From: an uncultured Clostridia bacterium
GTDB lineage: Bacteria > Bacillota > Clostridia > Tissierellales > Peptoniphilaceae
Reading direction: 5' to 3'
NCBI GenBank assembly: GCA_945916025.1
Contig: CAMEGD010000009.1
Span: 1-23,109 of the forward strand
DNA length: 23,109 nt
Part shown: in pieces, positions 1 through 7,495 of the stretch
How positions within the stretch are numbered: position 1 is the stretch's first letter
Layout of the letters: each line of letters begins with the position of its first letter
The notes under the pieces: model-generated
Told to the model about the DNA's origin: nothing
The model's database searches: none
What the model saw: only the letters and a program-made list of their open reading frames with translations
Program-made: the position numbers and the translations under genes

Positions 1-1
1 G

Positions 2-394
2 GACTTTTACAACAGTATGAATATTGAGGAAGAAGATTCTCCTCTAACTGTTTCAGAATCATTTTGTTTAGAAGTTATAAATGGTTTAAAGAAACCTACA
101 GTAAGGGATGTAGCAAACTTTATGAAGATATCCCAACCTAATGCTGCTTATAAAATCTCTAACCTTGAGAAGAAGGGCTATATAACTAAGCAACAATCCA
201 AAGAAGACAAGAGAGTCTATTACTTAAATGTAACAAAAAGATATGACAAGTTTTCAAACAAAAAGAACAAACACTTAATCGAAGTTCTAGATGATTTAGA
301 AAAGAAATTGTCCCAGGATGATCTAAAGAAGGCAGAAGAAGTCTTAAGACATTTGTACAATTTACTTCCTAATGAAAACAACTTATTAAAATAA
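2..394 (+). CDS. MarR-family transcriptional regulator (5' end missing)
   Basis: The frame is open from base 2 with no stop, so the gene begins outside the window; the ATG at 17 lies inside it and has no ribosome binding site. The visible part holds a winged helix-turn-helix: a helix around SESFCLEVINGL, the turn and recognition helix VRDVANFMKISQPNAAYKISNLEKKGYI, and a wing with the typical MarR pattern SKEDKRVYYLNVT. A C-terminal helical part (residues 85-131 of the visible piece) would form the dimer interface. MarR proteins are about 140-150 residues, so only 10-20 residues are missing. It probably binds DNA as a dimer; its ligand and targets cannot be inferred here. A strong terminator follows at 439-478. 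Confidence 0.8.
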   Translation, partial: DFYNSMNIEEEDSPLTVSESFCLEVINGLKKPTVRDVANFMKISQPNAAYKISNLEKKGYITKQQSKEDKRVYYLNVTKRYDKFSNKKNKHLIEVLDDLEKKLSQDDLKKAEEVLRHLYNLLPNENNLLK

Positions 395-438
395 TATAGA
401 ATGCCTATATGGTTATCCTATATTTTAAGTATTAACAA

Positions 439-478
439 CCTCACCTATAAGGACAAAGTCCTTAGGTGAGGTTTTTTT
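439..478 (+). terminator. Rho-independent terminator after the MarR gene
   Basis: A stem formed by CCTCACCT..AAGGAC (439-454) and GTCCTTAGGTGAGG (458-471) has a two-base bulge and an AAA loop, followed by seven T residues (472-478). It sits between convergent genes. On the minus strand the hairpin also follows the yfcE stop codon but lacks a good U tract, so any bidirectional use is weak. Confidence 0.85.
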
Positions 479-1019
479 AAATTTTAAGTTCTTTAATTAT
501 CTCTTTTGTATCTAAATCTACTAGAAAAATTTTACCATCTTCATAATAGGCAAGACTTCTACTACCATCCTTTGGTAGGGATACACTTCCTGGATTGAGT
601 ATAACAATTCCTTCTATTTTTTCTAATACTTTTATATGGGTATGGCCGTTTACAACAAGGTTTGCCTTATTTTCTGCCCCCTTATAAAATCTAGAGTTGT
701 CACTTTCTAAATACCCGTGGGTTGCGTAAATTGTTAAGTCTCCCCATGATAATAAATCTTCTGATTTGGATATTTCTTTTTCAGTTACCATTTCATCTAC
801 ATCAGCGTCGCAATTCCCTCTAATATAGTAAATGTTGTCCTTTGTTTTTAGATATTCTGCCAGGTCCTTTGGATTATAGCCATCTGTTATTTTGTTTCTA
901 GGGCCATGGGCTAGAACATCTCCTAGGTGAAGGATTTTTTCGCAGTCACTTAGGTATTCTATGGCATCCTTGGTATAATCAAGGTTGCCGTGGGTATCTG
1001 AAATAAAGCCAATTTTCAT
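477..1019 (-). CDS. yfcE: YfcE-type metallophosphoesterase (phosphodiesterase)
   Basis: A 180-residue member of the YfcE/MJ0936 calcineurin-like phosphoesterase family. The two-metal site motifs are all visible: SDTHGN near the N-terminus (D8, H10), HLGDV, GNCD, YATHG and NGHTH. Family members hydrolyse phosphodiester model substrates with Mn2+ or similar metals; the physiological substrate is generally unknown. The length is normal for the family. The gene starts one base downstream of the glutaredoxin stop codon (1021), so the two are very likely co-transcribed. Its own stop codon lies in the U-run of the convergent MarR terminator. Confidence 0.9.
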   Translation of the reverse strand: MKIGFISDTHGNLDYTKDAIEYLSDCEKILHLGDVLAHGPRNKITDGYNPKDLAEYLKTKDNIYYIRGNCDADVDEMVTEKEISKSEDLLSWGDLTIYATHGYLESDNSRFYKGAENKANLVVNGHTHIKVLEKIEGIVILNPGSVSLPKDGSRSLAYYEDGKIFLVDLDTKEIIKELKI

Positions 1020-1020
1020 T

Positions 1021-1251
1021 TTATACTTGGTTTTTGAAATATTCTATAATATCGTCAGATTCGTAAAGTGGAGTTCCATCTACGAGTAACATAGGAACTT
1101 GGTCTTTTCCTCCTATTTCCATTAGTTGTCTTTGGTTTTCTTCTTCGTTTACATCTAATATTTCAACTTCGATACCATTTTTGTCTAAAAATCTTCTAAC
1201 TTTTTTACAATATGGACAAGCTGGAAGTACATATAATTTTAATTCTTTCAT
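1021..1251 (-). CDS. Small glutaredoxin-like thiol oxidoreductase
   Basis: A 76-residue single-domain thioredoxin-fold protein with the classic dithiol motif C12-P-Y-C15, a cis-proline loop (QVPMLLVDG) and the C-terminal glutathione-site-like stretch YESDDIIEYF. It is probably a cytosolic disulfide or mixed-disulfide reductase. The start is supported by a strong AGGAGG sequence 8 bases upstream. Many anaerobic Firmicutes lack glutathione, so the real reductant may be thioredoxin reductase or another thiol; that is inference. Both active-site residues are Cys, not Sec. It heads a short operon with the phosphodiesterase. Confidence 0.88.
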   Translation of the reverse strand: MKELKLYVLPACPYCKKVRRFLDKNGIEVEILDVNEEENQRQLMEIGGKDQVPMLLVDGTPLYESDDIIEYFKNQV

Positions 1252-1333
1252 TATCTTTCCTCCTAAAATTTATTAGATCCTTAGATAAGTCCAAGTAATC
1301 TCTAATAAATCTTATACCCAAGTGAAGTCTTAC

Positions 1334-1359
1334 AAAAACCTAAGAGAAAATCTCTTAGG
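1334..1359 (-). terminator. Terminator of the selD-yedF-DUF3343 operon
   Basis: On the minus strand a perfect 9-bp stem (CCTAAGAGA / TCTCTTAGG, 1351-1359 with 1339-1347) with a TTT loop is followed by a run of five T. It lies 12 bases after the DUF3343 stop codon and separates the selenium operon from the glutaredoxin gene. Confidence 0.85.
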
Positions 1360-1370
1360 CCTAAGGTCTA

Positions 1371-1622
1371 TTAACTATAAGCTTTTATCTTAGGTTTTCT
1401 TTGGCCATCTTCATATTCTAAAATATACTTGTCCCTGTAGGTAAAGTCTAATTTACTCACTTCCATATCTAGCTCTTTTTCAACCCTTAAGGCTAGACCA
1501 CATCCTGCATCTATTTCAGGAAGTAGGGGAACAAGTCGCCCCTTTATATTTCCATCTTCAAGGGCCATTTCTCCCTTCATAGCTTGACTAGAGGAGTCAA
1601 AGGTAAAGAGTACATATATCAA
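1371..1622 (-). CDS. DUF3343 protein, putative Se/S carrier
   Basis: An 83-residue protein with the DUF3343 pattern: a short beta start (MIYVLFTFDSSSQAMKGEMAL), then a conserved Cys in the segment DAGCGLALRV at about residue 41. This family is described as putative Se/S carrier protein-like and is often next to selD and yedF. The start codon overlaps the end of yedF by 4 bases, so translation is coupled. The single conserved Cys could hold a persulfide or perselenide; this is inference from the family and the operon, as no biochemical role is firmly known to me. Confidence 0.82.
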   Translation of the reverse strand: MIYVLFTFDSSSQAMKGEMALEDGNIKGRLVPLLPEIDAGCGLALRVEKELDMEVSKLDFTYRDKYILEYEDGQRKPKIKAYS

Positions 1623-2191
1623 GGTCTTACTACCTTATTTGTGGTTAATAGCTCGCAAATTATATACATATTTGTTACTTGGCCAACTTTAAGTTCTTCT
1701 TTTAACTTGTAATTATCTAAGCAAAGGCCACAGGATAGAATTTCTACTCCAGCATTTTCTAGTTTTTTAAGGTCTTCTACTGTATTTTCTATAACTGTAG
1801 TTAGTTCAACTCCCTTGTTGTAACAAACTACGTATTCAGGGTACTTATCTTGTTCAGTAAGGGCAAGAACAAAGCCTTGAAGAAGTTTTTTAGAAAACTC
1901 TTCTTCTCCATCTCCCATGGTATTTGAATCAAATACCACAATATAGGACTCTTCTTTTTCTTTACTTTCATTTGCATTTTCTGATTTTTTGAAGATAACT
2001 TTAAATTCTTTTTCTGAAATATTTTCCACTTCTGTTGAGTAACTTGTTTGTTTTCCTAATTTTTCTAAGTTTTCCACAGCTACTTGGTTGTCAACTAAGA
2101 CAAAAAAGTTTTCTTCTTCTTCTTTAACAACTCTCTTAGCCATAATTACTGGCATTGGGCATTCAAATCCTAGTGCATTAACTTCTTTCAT
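1619..2191 (-). CDS. yedF: YedF: sulfurtransferase-like selenium metabolism protein
   Basis: 190 residues in two domains. The N-terminal 70 residues are a TusA/SirA-like domain with the CPMP motif (Cys11, in ALGFECPMPVI). The C-terminal part (about 80-190) is a DsrE-like domain with the typical ending ILSCGLCLDNYKLKEEL followed by GQVTNMYIICELL. This fused arrangement defines the selenium-associated YedF family, found with selD. It is thought to handle selenium or sulfur as a Cys-bound carrier and to feed SelD. A TCCTCC-complement ribosome binding site lies just upstream of ATG 2191. It is 9 bases downstream of selD. Confidence 0.9.
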   Translation of the reverse strand: MKEVNALGFECPMPVIMAKRVVKEEEENFFVLVDNQVAVENLEKLGKQTSYSTEVENISEKEFKVIFKKSENANESKEKEESYIVVFDSNTMGDGEEEFSKKLLQGFVLALTEQDKYPEYVVCYNKGVELTTVIENTVEDLKKLENAGVEILSCGLCLDNYKLKEELKVGQVTNMYIICELLTTNKVVRP

Positions 2192-2200
2192 TTTATCCTC

Positions 2201-3220
2201 CTAAATTACAATAATATCTTTGTCAAATCTCTTGTGGATTTTTCCAACGATTCTTCCATCTATGTTTTTCTTTTGTAAGTCTTCTAAAGCCTTTTTTCCA
2301 TCTTCTTCATTTATGGATACTAAAAGTCCCCCTGATGTTTGGGGATCAAATAAGACTTCCTCAAGGGGGAAGTTGTCTATTTGAAATTCAACCTTATCTT
2401 CCATAAACTTCCTATTCCTTTGTCCTCCCTTTGTTAAGACAAATTCTTCTGCAGCCTTTAAGGCTCCGGGAATGAGAGGGATCTTTTCAGACTCAACTAT
2501 GGCTGTGAATTGAGAATCTATCATTTCTCCCAAGTGGGCTAAAAATCCAAATCCTGTTACATCAGTTGCAGAAGAAACATTATATTTTGAAAATACTTCC
2601 TTTGCATTCTTGTTTAATCTAGTCATGGAATTTATTGCTTCATTAAGTTCTTGTTCACTATTAATCCCTACAGAATGGCCATTTAATACTAGGGTTACTC
2701 CTAATGGCTTAGTTAGTATTAAGACATCTCCCTCTTTTGGACTATTGTTTTTCCAAATTTTGTCTGGATGAGCCTTACCTGTAACACTAAGACCGTACTT
2801 TACTTTAGGGTCGTGGATAGAGTGGCCACCAACTAAGGCTCCGCCACCTTCTATTACTTTTTCAGCTCCTCCCTTAAGAATTTGTTCCAATATAGAGACA
2901 TCTCCACCTTCTGGGAAGGTTACTATATTAAGAGCACAGACTAGGTCTCCACCCATGGAATAAATATCGCTAAGGGCATTTGCTGCTGCAATTTGACCAA
3001 ATACATAAGGGTCCTTGACCATACTAGGAAAGAAGTCCAAAGTAAAAATCATAGCTGTATCTTCACTTACTTTTACTACAGCTGCATCATCCTTAGTATC
3101 AAATCCAACAATTATATCATCTCGATAATTTGAAGGGATGGACTTTAGGATTTCATCTAAAGATCCAGCGGGAATTTTTGCATTACAACCGCCACAAACT
3201 TCTAATTCTAAGTTTTTCAA
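2201..3220 (-). CDS. selD: Selenide, water dikinase (selenophosphate synthetase)
   Basis: 339 residues, the normal SelD length. SelD makes selenophosphate from selenide and ATP; this is the selenium donor for Sec-tRNA and for other selenium cofactors. The N-terminus CGGCNAKIPAG holds the catalytic Cys12 and Lys15, matching Cys17 and Lys20 of the E. coli enzyme. Further family motifs are DDAAV, TLDFFPSMVKDP, AANALSDIYSMGG, VGGHSIHDP, TDVTGFGFLAHL and FDPQTSGGLL. The catalytic residue is Cys rather than Sec. The only usable start in this frame is TTG at 3220; no in-frame ATG or GTG lies between it and the upstream stop, and the ribosome binding site (AAAAGA) is weak. Operon with yedF and DUF3343. 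Confidence 0.95.
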   Translation of the reverse strand: MKNLELEVCGGCNAKIPAGSLDEILKSIPSNYRDDIIVGFDTKDDAAVVKVSEDTAMIFTLDFFPSMVKDPYVFGQIAAANALSDIYSMGGDLVCALNIVTFPEGGDVSILEQILKGGAEKVIEGGGALVGGHSIHDPKVKYGLSVTGKAHPDKIWKNNSPKEGDVLILTKPLGVTLVLNGHSVGINSEQELNEAINSMTRLNKNAKEVFSKYNVSSATDVTGFGFLAHLGEMIDSQFTAIVESEKIPLIPGALKAAEEFVLTKGGQRNRKFMEDKVEFQIDNFPLEEVLFDPQTSGGLLVSINEEDGKKALEDLQKKNIDGRIVGKIHKRFDKDIIVI

Positions 3221-3255
3221 ATAATCACATCTTTTCTTTTGTTTATTATATATTT

Positions 3256-3284
3256 ACTATACCATTAAATCAAAATTTGTTAAA
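3256..3284 (-). promoter_or_regulatory. Predicted sigma-A promoter of the selD operon
   Basis: On the minus strand TTTAAC (3279-3284) and TATAGT (3256-3261) are separated by 17 bases, giving a start of transcription about 25-30 bases before the TTG start of selD. Confidence 0.5.
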
Positions 3285-3355
3285 CAGAGATAATTTCATA
3301 AAAAACCTCACGGTATTTATGTATCGACTAAGCACTCCTAAACCTACTTGTTTAC

Positions 3356-3390
3356 ACAAAAAAACCTGCTAAGGAATAATCCTTAACAGG
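3356..3390 (-). terminator. Terminator of the nqr operon
   Basis: Minus-strand hairpin with arms CCTGTTAAGG (3381-3390) and CCTTAGCAGG (3365-3374), one mismatch, six-base loop, followed by a T run formed by the A tract at 3358-3364. It lies just after the nqrF stop at 3402. Confidence 0.85.
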
Positions 3391-3401
3391 CTAAGTTAGT
3401 T

Positions 3402-4499
3402 TTAGAATTTGTCGAAGTAGATATTTTCATCAGGAATTCCCTTTTCGTGTAGGGATTCTACAATTGAATCTATCATCTTTGGACTACCACATAGGTAGGC
3501 GGTATAATTTCCGCCTTCTTCTACATATTTATCTATAGAGTTGTTAACCCTACCAGTATCTCCAGTCCAACCCATTTCATCTGTTGCCCTTGAAAGGGTA
3601 GGCATAAATTTAAAGTCGTGTAAGTCTTTTTCAAATTGTTCTAATTCGTCTAAGATAAACAAGTCATCTGGGGTTTTAGCTCCAAAGAAAAACCTTGCTT
3701 TACGTTTTATGTCGTTATCTCTCATATAGTGAAGGATTGAGATAATTGGTGCCATACCAGTACCAGCGGCTACCATTAAGATTGGGCCACCATCATCTTC
3801 CTTATAGTAGAAGTCTCCATAAGGTCCGTTAAGGTTTACCATATCTCCTTCTTTTAAGAACTTATGCACATAAGTTGTTGCTATACCACCAGTATATCCT
3901 ATGAAAAGTTCCACAAATCCTTCATCTCCAGCTGATGATGCAATAGAATATGCACGGAAAACTTCTTCATCATTTCCATCATAAACTGGAGCCTTAATTT
4001 GAATATATTGACCTGGTTTAAAGTCCAAACTTTCACCTTCAGGAAGTCTAAATCTTACTCTTCTAATTGTTTCAGTTACTGGAGTAATCTTTTCAACTAT
4101 AGCATCGTATTCTTTTACGTTGAATAGTTCTTCAGGTATTTGGATTTTAATATCTTGTTTTACCTTTACTTGACAAGATAATCTAACATTGTCGGCTATT
4201 TCTTCCTTAGTTAACCAAGGAAGTTCTGTTGCTATAACAGGTCCGCCACCTTCGTGGATTTTTACCTTACAATAACCACAAGAACCCTTTCCTCCACATG
4301 CTGAAGGTATAAAGATTTTTTGATTAGTTAAAGTTGAAAGTAAAGTCTTTCCTCCTTCAACTGTCATTGGTTCTTCATTGTTTATTATTAATTGTAAATC
4401 TCCATAATCTGCAATGTATTTGTCAGCAAAAGTAAGGATTAGGGCTAAAGCCCCTGATACTAAAGAGACGATTAGTACAGTAGTTAAAATTGTTCCCAT
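3402..4499 (-). CDS. nqrF: NqrF: NADH-oxidising flavo-iron-sulfur subunit of Na+-NQR
   Basis: 365 residues, somewhat shorter than the roughly 400 of Vibrio NqrF. An N-terminal transmembrane helix (residues 2-24) is followed by a plant-type [2Fe-2S] ferredoxin domain with the pattern SACGGKGSCGYCKV and a fourth Cys in RLSCQVKV. A ferredoxin-NADP reductase-like module comes next, with the FAD motif RAYSIASS, the nucleotide motif GTGMAPIISIL and LCGSPKM near the end. It takes electrons from NADH to FAD and the 2Fe-2S centre on the cytoplasmic side. Its presence marks the complex as NQR-like rather than RNF, which uses RnfB/RnfC instead. Last gene of the operon, 12 bases after nqrE. Confidence 0.93.
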   Translation of the reverse strand: MGTILTTVLIVSLVSGALALILTFADKYIADYGDLQLIINNEEPMTVEGGKTLLSTLTNQKIFIPSACGGKGSCGYCKVKIHEGGGPVIATELPWLTKEEIADNVRLSCQVKVKQDIKIQIPEELFNVKEYDAIVEKITPVTETIRRVRFRLPEGESLDFKPGQYIQIKAPVYDGNDEEVFRAYSIASSAGDEGFVELFIGYTGGIATTYVHKFLKEGDMVNLNGPYGDFYYKEDDGGPILMVAAGTGMAPIISILHYMRDNDIKRKARFFFGAKTPDDLFILDELEQFEKDLHDFKFMPTLSRATDEMGWTGDTGRVNNSIDKYVEEGGNYTAYLCGSPKMIDSIVESLHEKGIPDENIYFDKF

Positions 4500-4511
4500 A
4501 TAATCTGCCTC

Positions 4512-5102
4512 CTATGAAATTTGTACAATACCAGAAAAACCGATGAAGGCCATAGCCATAATTCCAGTAATAATAAGAGTTATAGCAGGACCTCCTAGTC
4601 CTTTTGGTAAAGCAGCTTCGTTGATTCTTGAACGAATACCAGCCATAGATATAATAGCTAGTGCCCATCCAAGTCCAGAACCTAGTCCAAAAAATGCACT
4701 TTGGATAAAGTTGTAGTTTCTAATTACCATAAATAGTGAAACCCCAAGGATTGCACAGTTTACTGTAATTAGAGGTAGGAAAATACCCAAGGCATAATAT
4801 AGATTTTCAACATATCTTTCAAGTACCATTTCTAAGAATTGTACAAAGGCAGCGATAACTAGGATAAATACAATAAATCTTAAATAATCAAGGCCAAATG
4901 GAATTAGTAAATAATGGTAAACAAAATAATTTAAAATAGTAGTTACTGTTAATACAAAAGTTACGGCAATTCCAAGGCCAGTAGCTGTTTCTATTTCTTT
5001 GGAAACTGCAATAAATGAACACATTCCCAAGAAGTTAGAAAAAATCATATTACTAGTAAATATTGATGCAAAAAATATTACCAATGGATGAATTTCTGTC
5101 AT
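4512..5102 (-). CDS. nqrE: NqrE: membrane subunit of Na+-NQR (RnfA homologue)
   Basis: 196 residues with six predicted membrane helices. It begins with the family motif FFASIFTSNMIFSNFLGMCSF and contains TVNCAILGVSLF; the two Cys in these motifs match the NqrE cysteines that help bind the intramembrane iron or Fe-S centre shared with NqrD. The C-terminus ends LPKGLGGPAITLIITGIMAMAF as in the family. It takes part in electron transfer across the membrane and coupled Na+ movement. It overlaps nqrD by 4 bases (ATGA-type junction). Confidence 0.93.
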   Translation of the reverse strand: MTEIHPLVIFFASIFTSNMIFSNFLGMCSFIAVSKEIETATGLGIAVTFVLTVTTILNYFVYHYLLIPFGLDYLRFIVFILVIAAFVQFLEMVLERYVENLYYALGIFLPLITVNCAILGVSLFMVIRNYNFIQSAFFGLGSGLGWALAIISMAGIRSRINEAALPKGLGGPAITLIITGIMAMAFIGFSGIVQIS

Positions 5103-5713
5103 TTCTTTGCCTCCTCTTTAGATATTTTTTTAGCGTTAGCATACCACATGAATAGAGACAGGATAAAGAATGCTCCAGGAGGCATAATCATTAATGTCCA
5201 AGCAGTCCATGATTCTGGCATAATTTGGAAACCAAATATAGAACCAAATCCCAAAATTTCCCTAATAAATGAAATTGCTAATAAAACCATAGTATAACCT
5301 AAACCTGCTGCCATACCATCAAGTAGGGAATCTACAGGTTTGTTAGAAATTGCAAAGGCTTCTGCACGACCCATAATTATACAGTTTGTAATTATAAGTC
5401 CTACATAAGGTCCAAGGGCCTTTGACATTTCTGGCATAAATGCCTTTAAGAAAATATCAACTAGGATTACATATACAGAAATAATTAGTACTTGTACCAT
5501 CATTCTAATATGGGCTGGTGTATATTCTCTTATGGCAGAAATAGTAAAAGAAGAAAGTCCTGTTACAAACATTAAGGCAACTCCCATAATAAAGGAGTTA
5601 AGCATTAGGTTTGTTACAGCGAGGGCTGAACAAATACCAATAACTTGGTAAATAACAGGGTTATCATCTAAAAGACCATCTCTAATAATTTTTTTCCTAT
5701 TTGGATTAGCCAT
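5099..5713 (-). CDS. nqrD: NqrD: membrane subunit of Na+-NQR (RnfE homologue)
   Basis: 204 residues with six predicted membrane helices. Family motifs include DNPVIYQVIGICSALAVT and VGLIITNCIIMGRAEAFA, each with the Cys expected to ligate the intramembrane iron centre with NqrE. The conserved DGMAAGLGYT segment is present. The length agrees with the family. It lies 2 bases downstream of nqrC and overlaps nqrE by 4 bases, so the subunits are translated in a coupled way. Confidence 0.93.
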   Translation of the reverse strand: MANPNRKKIIRDGLLDDNPVIYQVIGICSALAVTNLMLNSFIMGVALMFVTGLSSFTISAIREYTPAHIRMMVQVLIISVYVILVDIFLKAFMPEMSKALGPYVGLIITNCIIMGRAEAFAISNKPVDSLLDGMAAGLGYTMVLLAISFIREILGFGSIFGFQIMPESWTAWTLMIMPPGAFFILSLFMWYANAKKISKEEAKK

Positions 5714-5715
5714 TA

Positions 5716-6321
5716 TTAATAACCTCCTTCATTTACAAATAACTTTAAATCTTCATTTAACATATTTTGTACAAATGTTGAAGTTTGGGTAGCACCTGCA
5801 ATAGCATCTATGTTTCCACCTTCAGCTGGTTTGTTTATAATATATTTGTCAGTGGAACCTGAAATATCAACTCCTCTAAATTGTTCCTTGTAAGGAGATT
5901 CAGAAATTCTACCACCAAGACCTGGAGTTTCATTTTGATTAATAAAATCAATTCCTGTAACTGTTTTTACATCTTGGTCAACTCCAATGTATCCATTAAT
6001 TGATCCCCAAAGTCCTGGACCATCAAATGGAACAGCATAAGCCTTTGGTTCTTGATTTTCAACTAGGGTATAAACTTTTCTACCTTGTGAATCTTCAGAT
6101 TCTTCTACATTTTTTTCAAAAGTAGACGATACTTCTTCGTCACTAGTAACTCCTGGTTCATACATATCAAAAACATATAAAATCTTTCTTCTAAGTTCTA
6201 ATTCTTGATTTTCTTGAACCCTAGCTAGGGTAGTTTGGTTTAAGAGAGCAAGTATTAATACAGTTAATGCTGTAAGTCCAGTCATAAATAAAACTGGATA
6301 AATTACTGATTTTTTATTCAT
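5716..6321 (-). CDS. nqrC: NqrC: covalent FMN subunit of Na+-NQR (RnfG homologue)
   Basis: 201 residues. One N-terminal transmembrane helix (about residues 6-27) is followed by an extracytoplasmic FMN-binding domain. The flavinylation motif is AGATQTS in DAIAGATQTSTF (residues about 175-185); the first Thr carries FMN attached by ApbE in known homologues. The upstream GLGGRI motif (ETPGLGGRISE) is also typical. It is shorter than Vibrio NqrC (about 257 residues) and closer in size to RnfG. No apbE gene is in the window. It overlaps nqrB by 4 bases. Confidence 0.92.
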   Translation of the reverse strand: MNKKSVIYPVLFMTGLTALTVLILALLNQTTLARVQENQELELRRKILYVFDMYEPGVTSDEEVSSTFEKNVEESEDSQGRKVYTLVENQEPKAYAVPFDGPGLWGSINGYIGVDQDVKTVTGIDFINQNETPGLGGRISESPYKEQFRGVDISGSTDKYIINKPAEGGNIDAIAGATQTSTFVQNMLNEDLKLFVNEGGY

Positions 6322-7298
6322 ACCTTTGCCACCTCACTTTTTTGAGTTTTTTTCTTTTTTAGTGAAGTAAATACATAGTCAATTATAGGTGCAAATGTAT
6401 TTCCAATTAAGATTGCAAACATTACACCACCTGAGAATAGGGCAAAACCTCTTATAATTACAGTGACAGCTCCAATTAGGATTCCATAAATCCATTTGCC
6501 AGGAACAGTCTTTGCTGCTGAAATAGGGTCAGTTGCCATAAATACTGTACCAAATAAAAAACCACCAGATAATAAGCCAAGTAGAGGATTAGGAACATTT
6601 ATGATTCCCATTAGGTTAAAGCCTAAAGATAAGCCAAGAAAACCTACGAGACATCCTGCCATAATTTGCCAAGAAGCTACTTTAGTATAAAGTAAGTAAA
6701 TAGCACATAAAATAATGATAATCTTACTAGATTCTCCAATAACTCCAGGAACATTACCTAGAAGTAAGTTCATAAAGTCTGTTAATATCCCTTCATTCCT
6801 ATAAGCTAAAAGTGGAGTTGCAGTTGAAACTGCATCGATTTGTGGAAATAACCAAGTAGTGAAGCCACCTGGGAAGTCAGCTAAACTTGGAACTTGATTC
6901 CAATGGATTGTTAAAGGTTCAGGGAAATTTATATAAACAAAACACCTGCCTACAATTGCAGGATTAAATACGTTTTTACCAAAACCTCCGAATACCATTT
7001 TCCCAAAGAAAACCCCAAAAATTATACCTACTGCGCTCATCCATAAAGGAAGAGAAACAGGTAAAGTCATTGTGTATAAAATAGCTGTAACTAACAACGC
7101 TTCAGATACTTTTTTCTTTTTGTTAATTTTTGTTTCAAATAAATATTCTGTTAAAAATGCAAAGGCTATATTAACTGCTGTGAGTAATAAAACTCTAAGT
7201 CCGTTAAAATAAATAGAAACAATTAAAACTGGTATAAGTGCCTTTAATACGGTCCTCATCATTTTTTGCTTCAAAAAATACTTTTCGATGAAACTCAT
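6318..7298 (-). CDS. nqrB: NqrB: covalent FMN membrane subunit of Na+-NQR (RnfD homologue)
   Basis: 326 residues with about eight to ten membrane helices. The FMN attachment motif is seen in DAVSTATPLL (S-x-A-T), and other family patterns are FGKNVFNPAIVGRCF and FMATDPISAAKT. In NQR this subunit couples electron transfer to Na+ translocation. I choose ATG 7298 because it follows a strong AAGGAGG by 6 bases and because the more distal in-frame ATG (7349) lies inside the -10 box of the operon promoter. It is the first gene of the operon: no nqrA precedes it. The protein lacks the longer N-terminal extension of Vibrio NqrB (about 415 residues). Confidence 0.93.
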   Translation of the reverse strand: MSFIEKYFLKQKMMRTVLKALIPVLIVSIYFNGLRVLLLTAVNIAFAFLTEYLFETKINKKKKVSEALLVTAILYTMTLPVSLPLWMSAVGIIFGVFFGKMVFGGFGKNVFNPAIVGRCFVYINFPEPLTIHWNQVPSLADFPGGFTTWLFPQIDAVSTATPLLAYRNEGILTDFMNLLLGNVPGVIGESSKIIIILCAIYLLYTKVASWQIMAGCLVGFLGLSLGFNLMGIINVPNPLLGLLSGGFLFGTVFMATDPISAAKTVPGKWIYGILIGAVTVIIRGFALFSGGVMFAILIGNTFAPIIDYVFTSLKKKKTQKSEVAKV

Positions 7299-7347
7299 AA
7301 TCAACCTCCTTATATAATAATAATAGAACAAATAAATTCTTAAACTC

Positions 7348-7375
7348 ATTATAACAAAGTTTAGGAAGATATCAA
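7348..7375 (-). promoter_or_regulatory. Sigma-A promoter of the nqrBCDEF operon
   Basis: Minus strand TTGATA (7370-7375), 16-base spacer, TATAAT (7348-7353). Transcription should begin near 7341, leaving a leader of about 43 bases with a strong ribosome binding site before nqrB at 7298. There is no room for another gene between this promoter and nqrB. Confidence 0.75.
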
Positions 7376-7396
7376 AGATTGTTTTAAAAAATATAC

Positions 7397-7414
7397 TTAC
7401 TTATAGACAAGTAA
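7397..7414. promoter_or_regulatory. Inverted repeat upstream of the nqr promoter, possible operator
   Basis: A perfect inverted repeat TTACTT-N6-AAGTAA (arms 7397-7402 and 7409-7414), 22 bases upstream of the nqr -35 box and about 80 bases upstream of the mod -35 box. It could bind a dimeric regulator of either divergent operon. It does not match operators I know well, and in AT-rich DNA a 6-bp repeat can arise by chance. Confidence 0.3.
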
Positions 7415-7495
7415 ATTAGTAGGTTTTGAAATAGATACAATCAATATAATTTATATAAAGCTAAATTAATAATTAATAAAACTCTACAAGTCTAA

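Noticed and set aside
3130..3372. Plus-strand open frame of 80 codons over the selD start
   Set aside because: It runs antisense through selD and its promoter and ends at the nqr terminator; the product has no recognisable pattern.
4423..4668. Minus-strand open frame of 81 codons between nqrE and nqrF
   Set aside because: It is an out-of-frame shadow over the nqrE-nqrF junction, with an amino-acid composition unlike a real protein.
7299..7349. Longer NqrB start at 7349
   Set aside because: That ATG overlaps the -10 box of the nqr promoter; ATG 7298 has a strong ribosome binding site and the family-like N-terminus.
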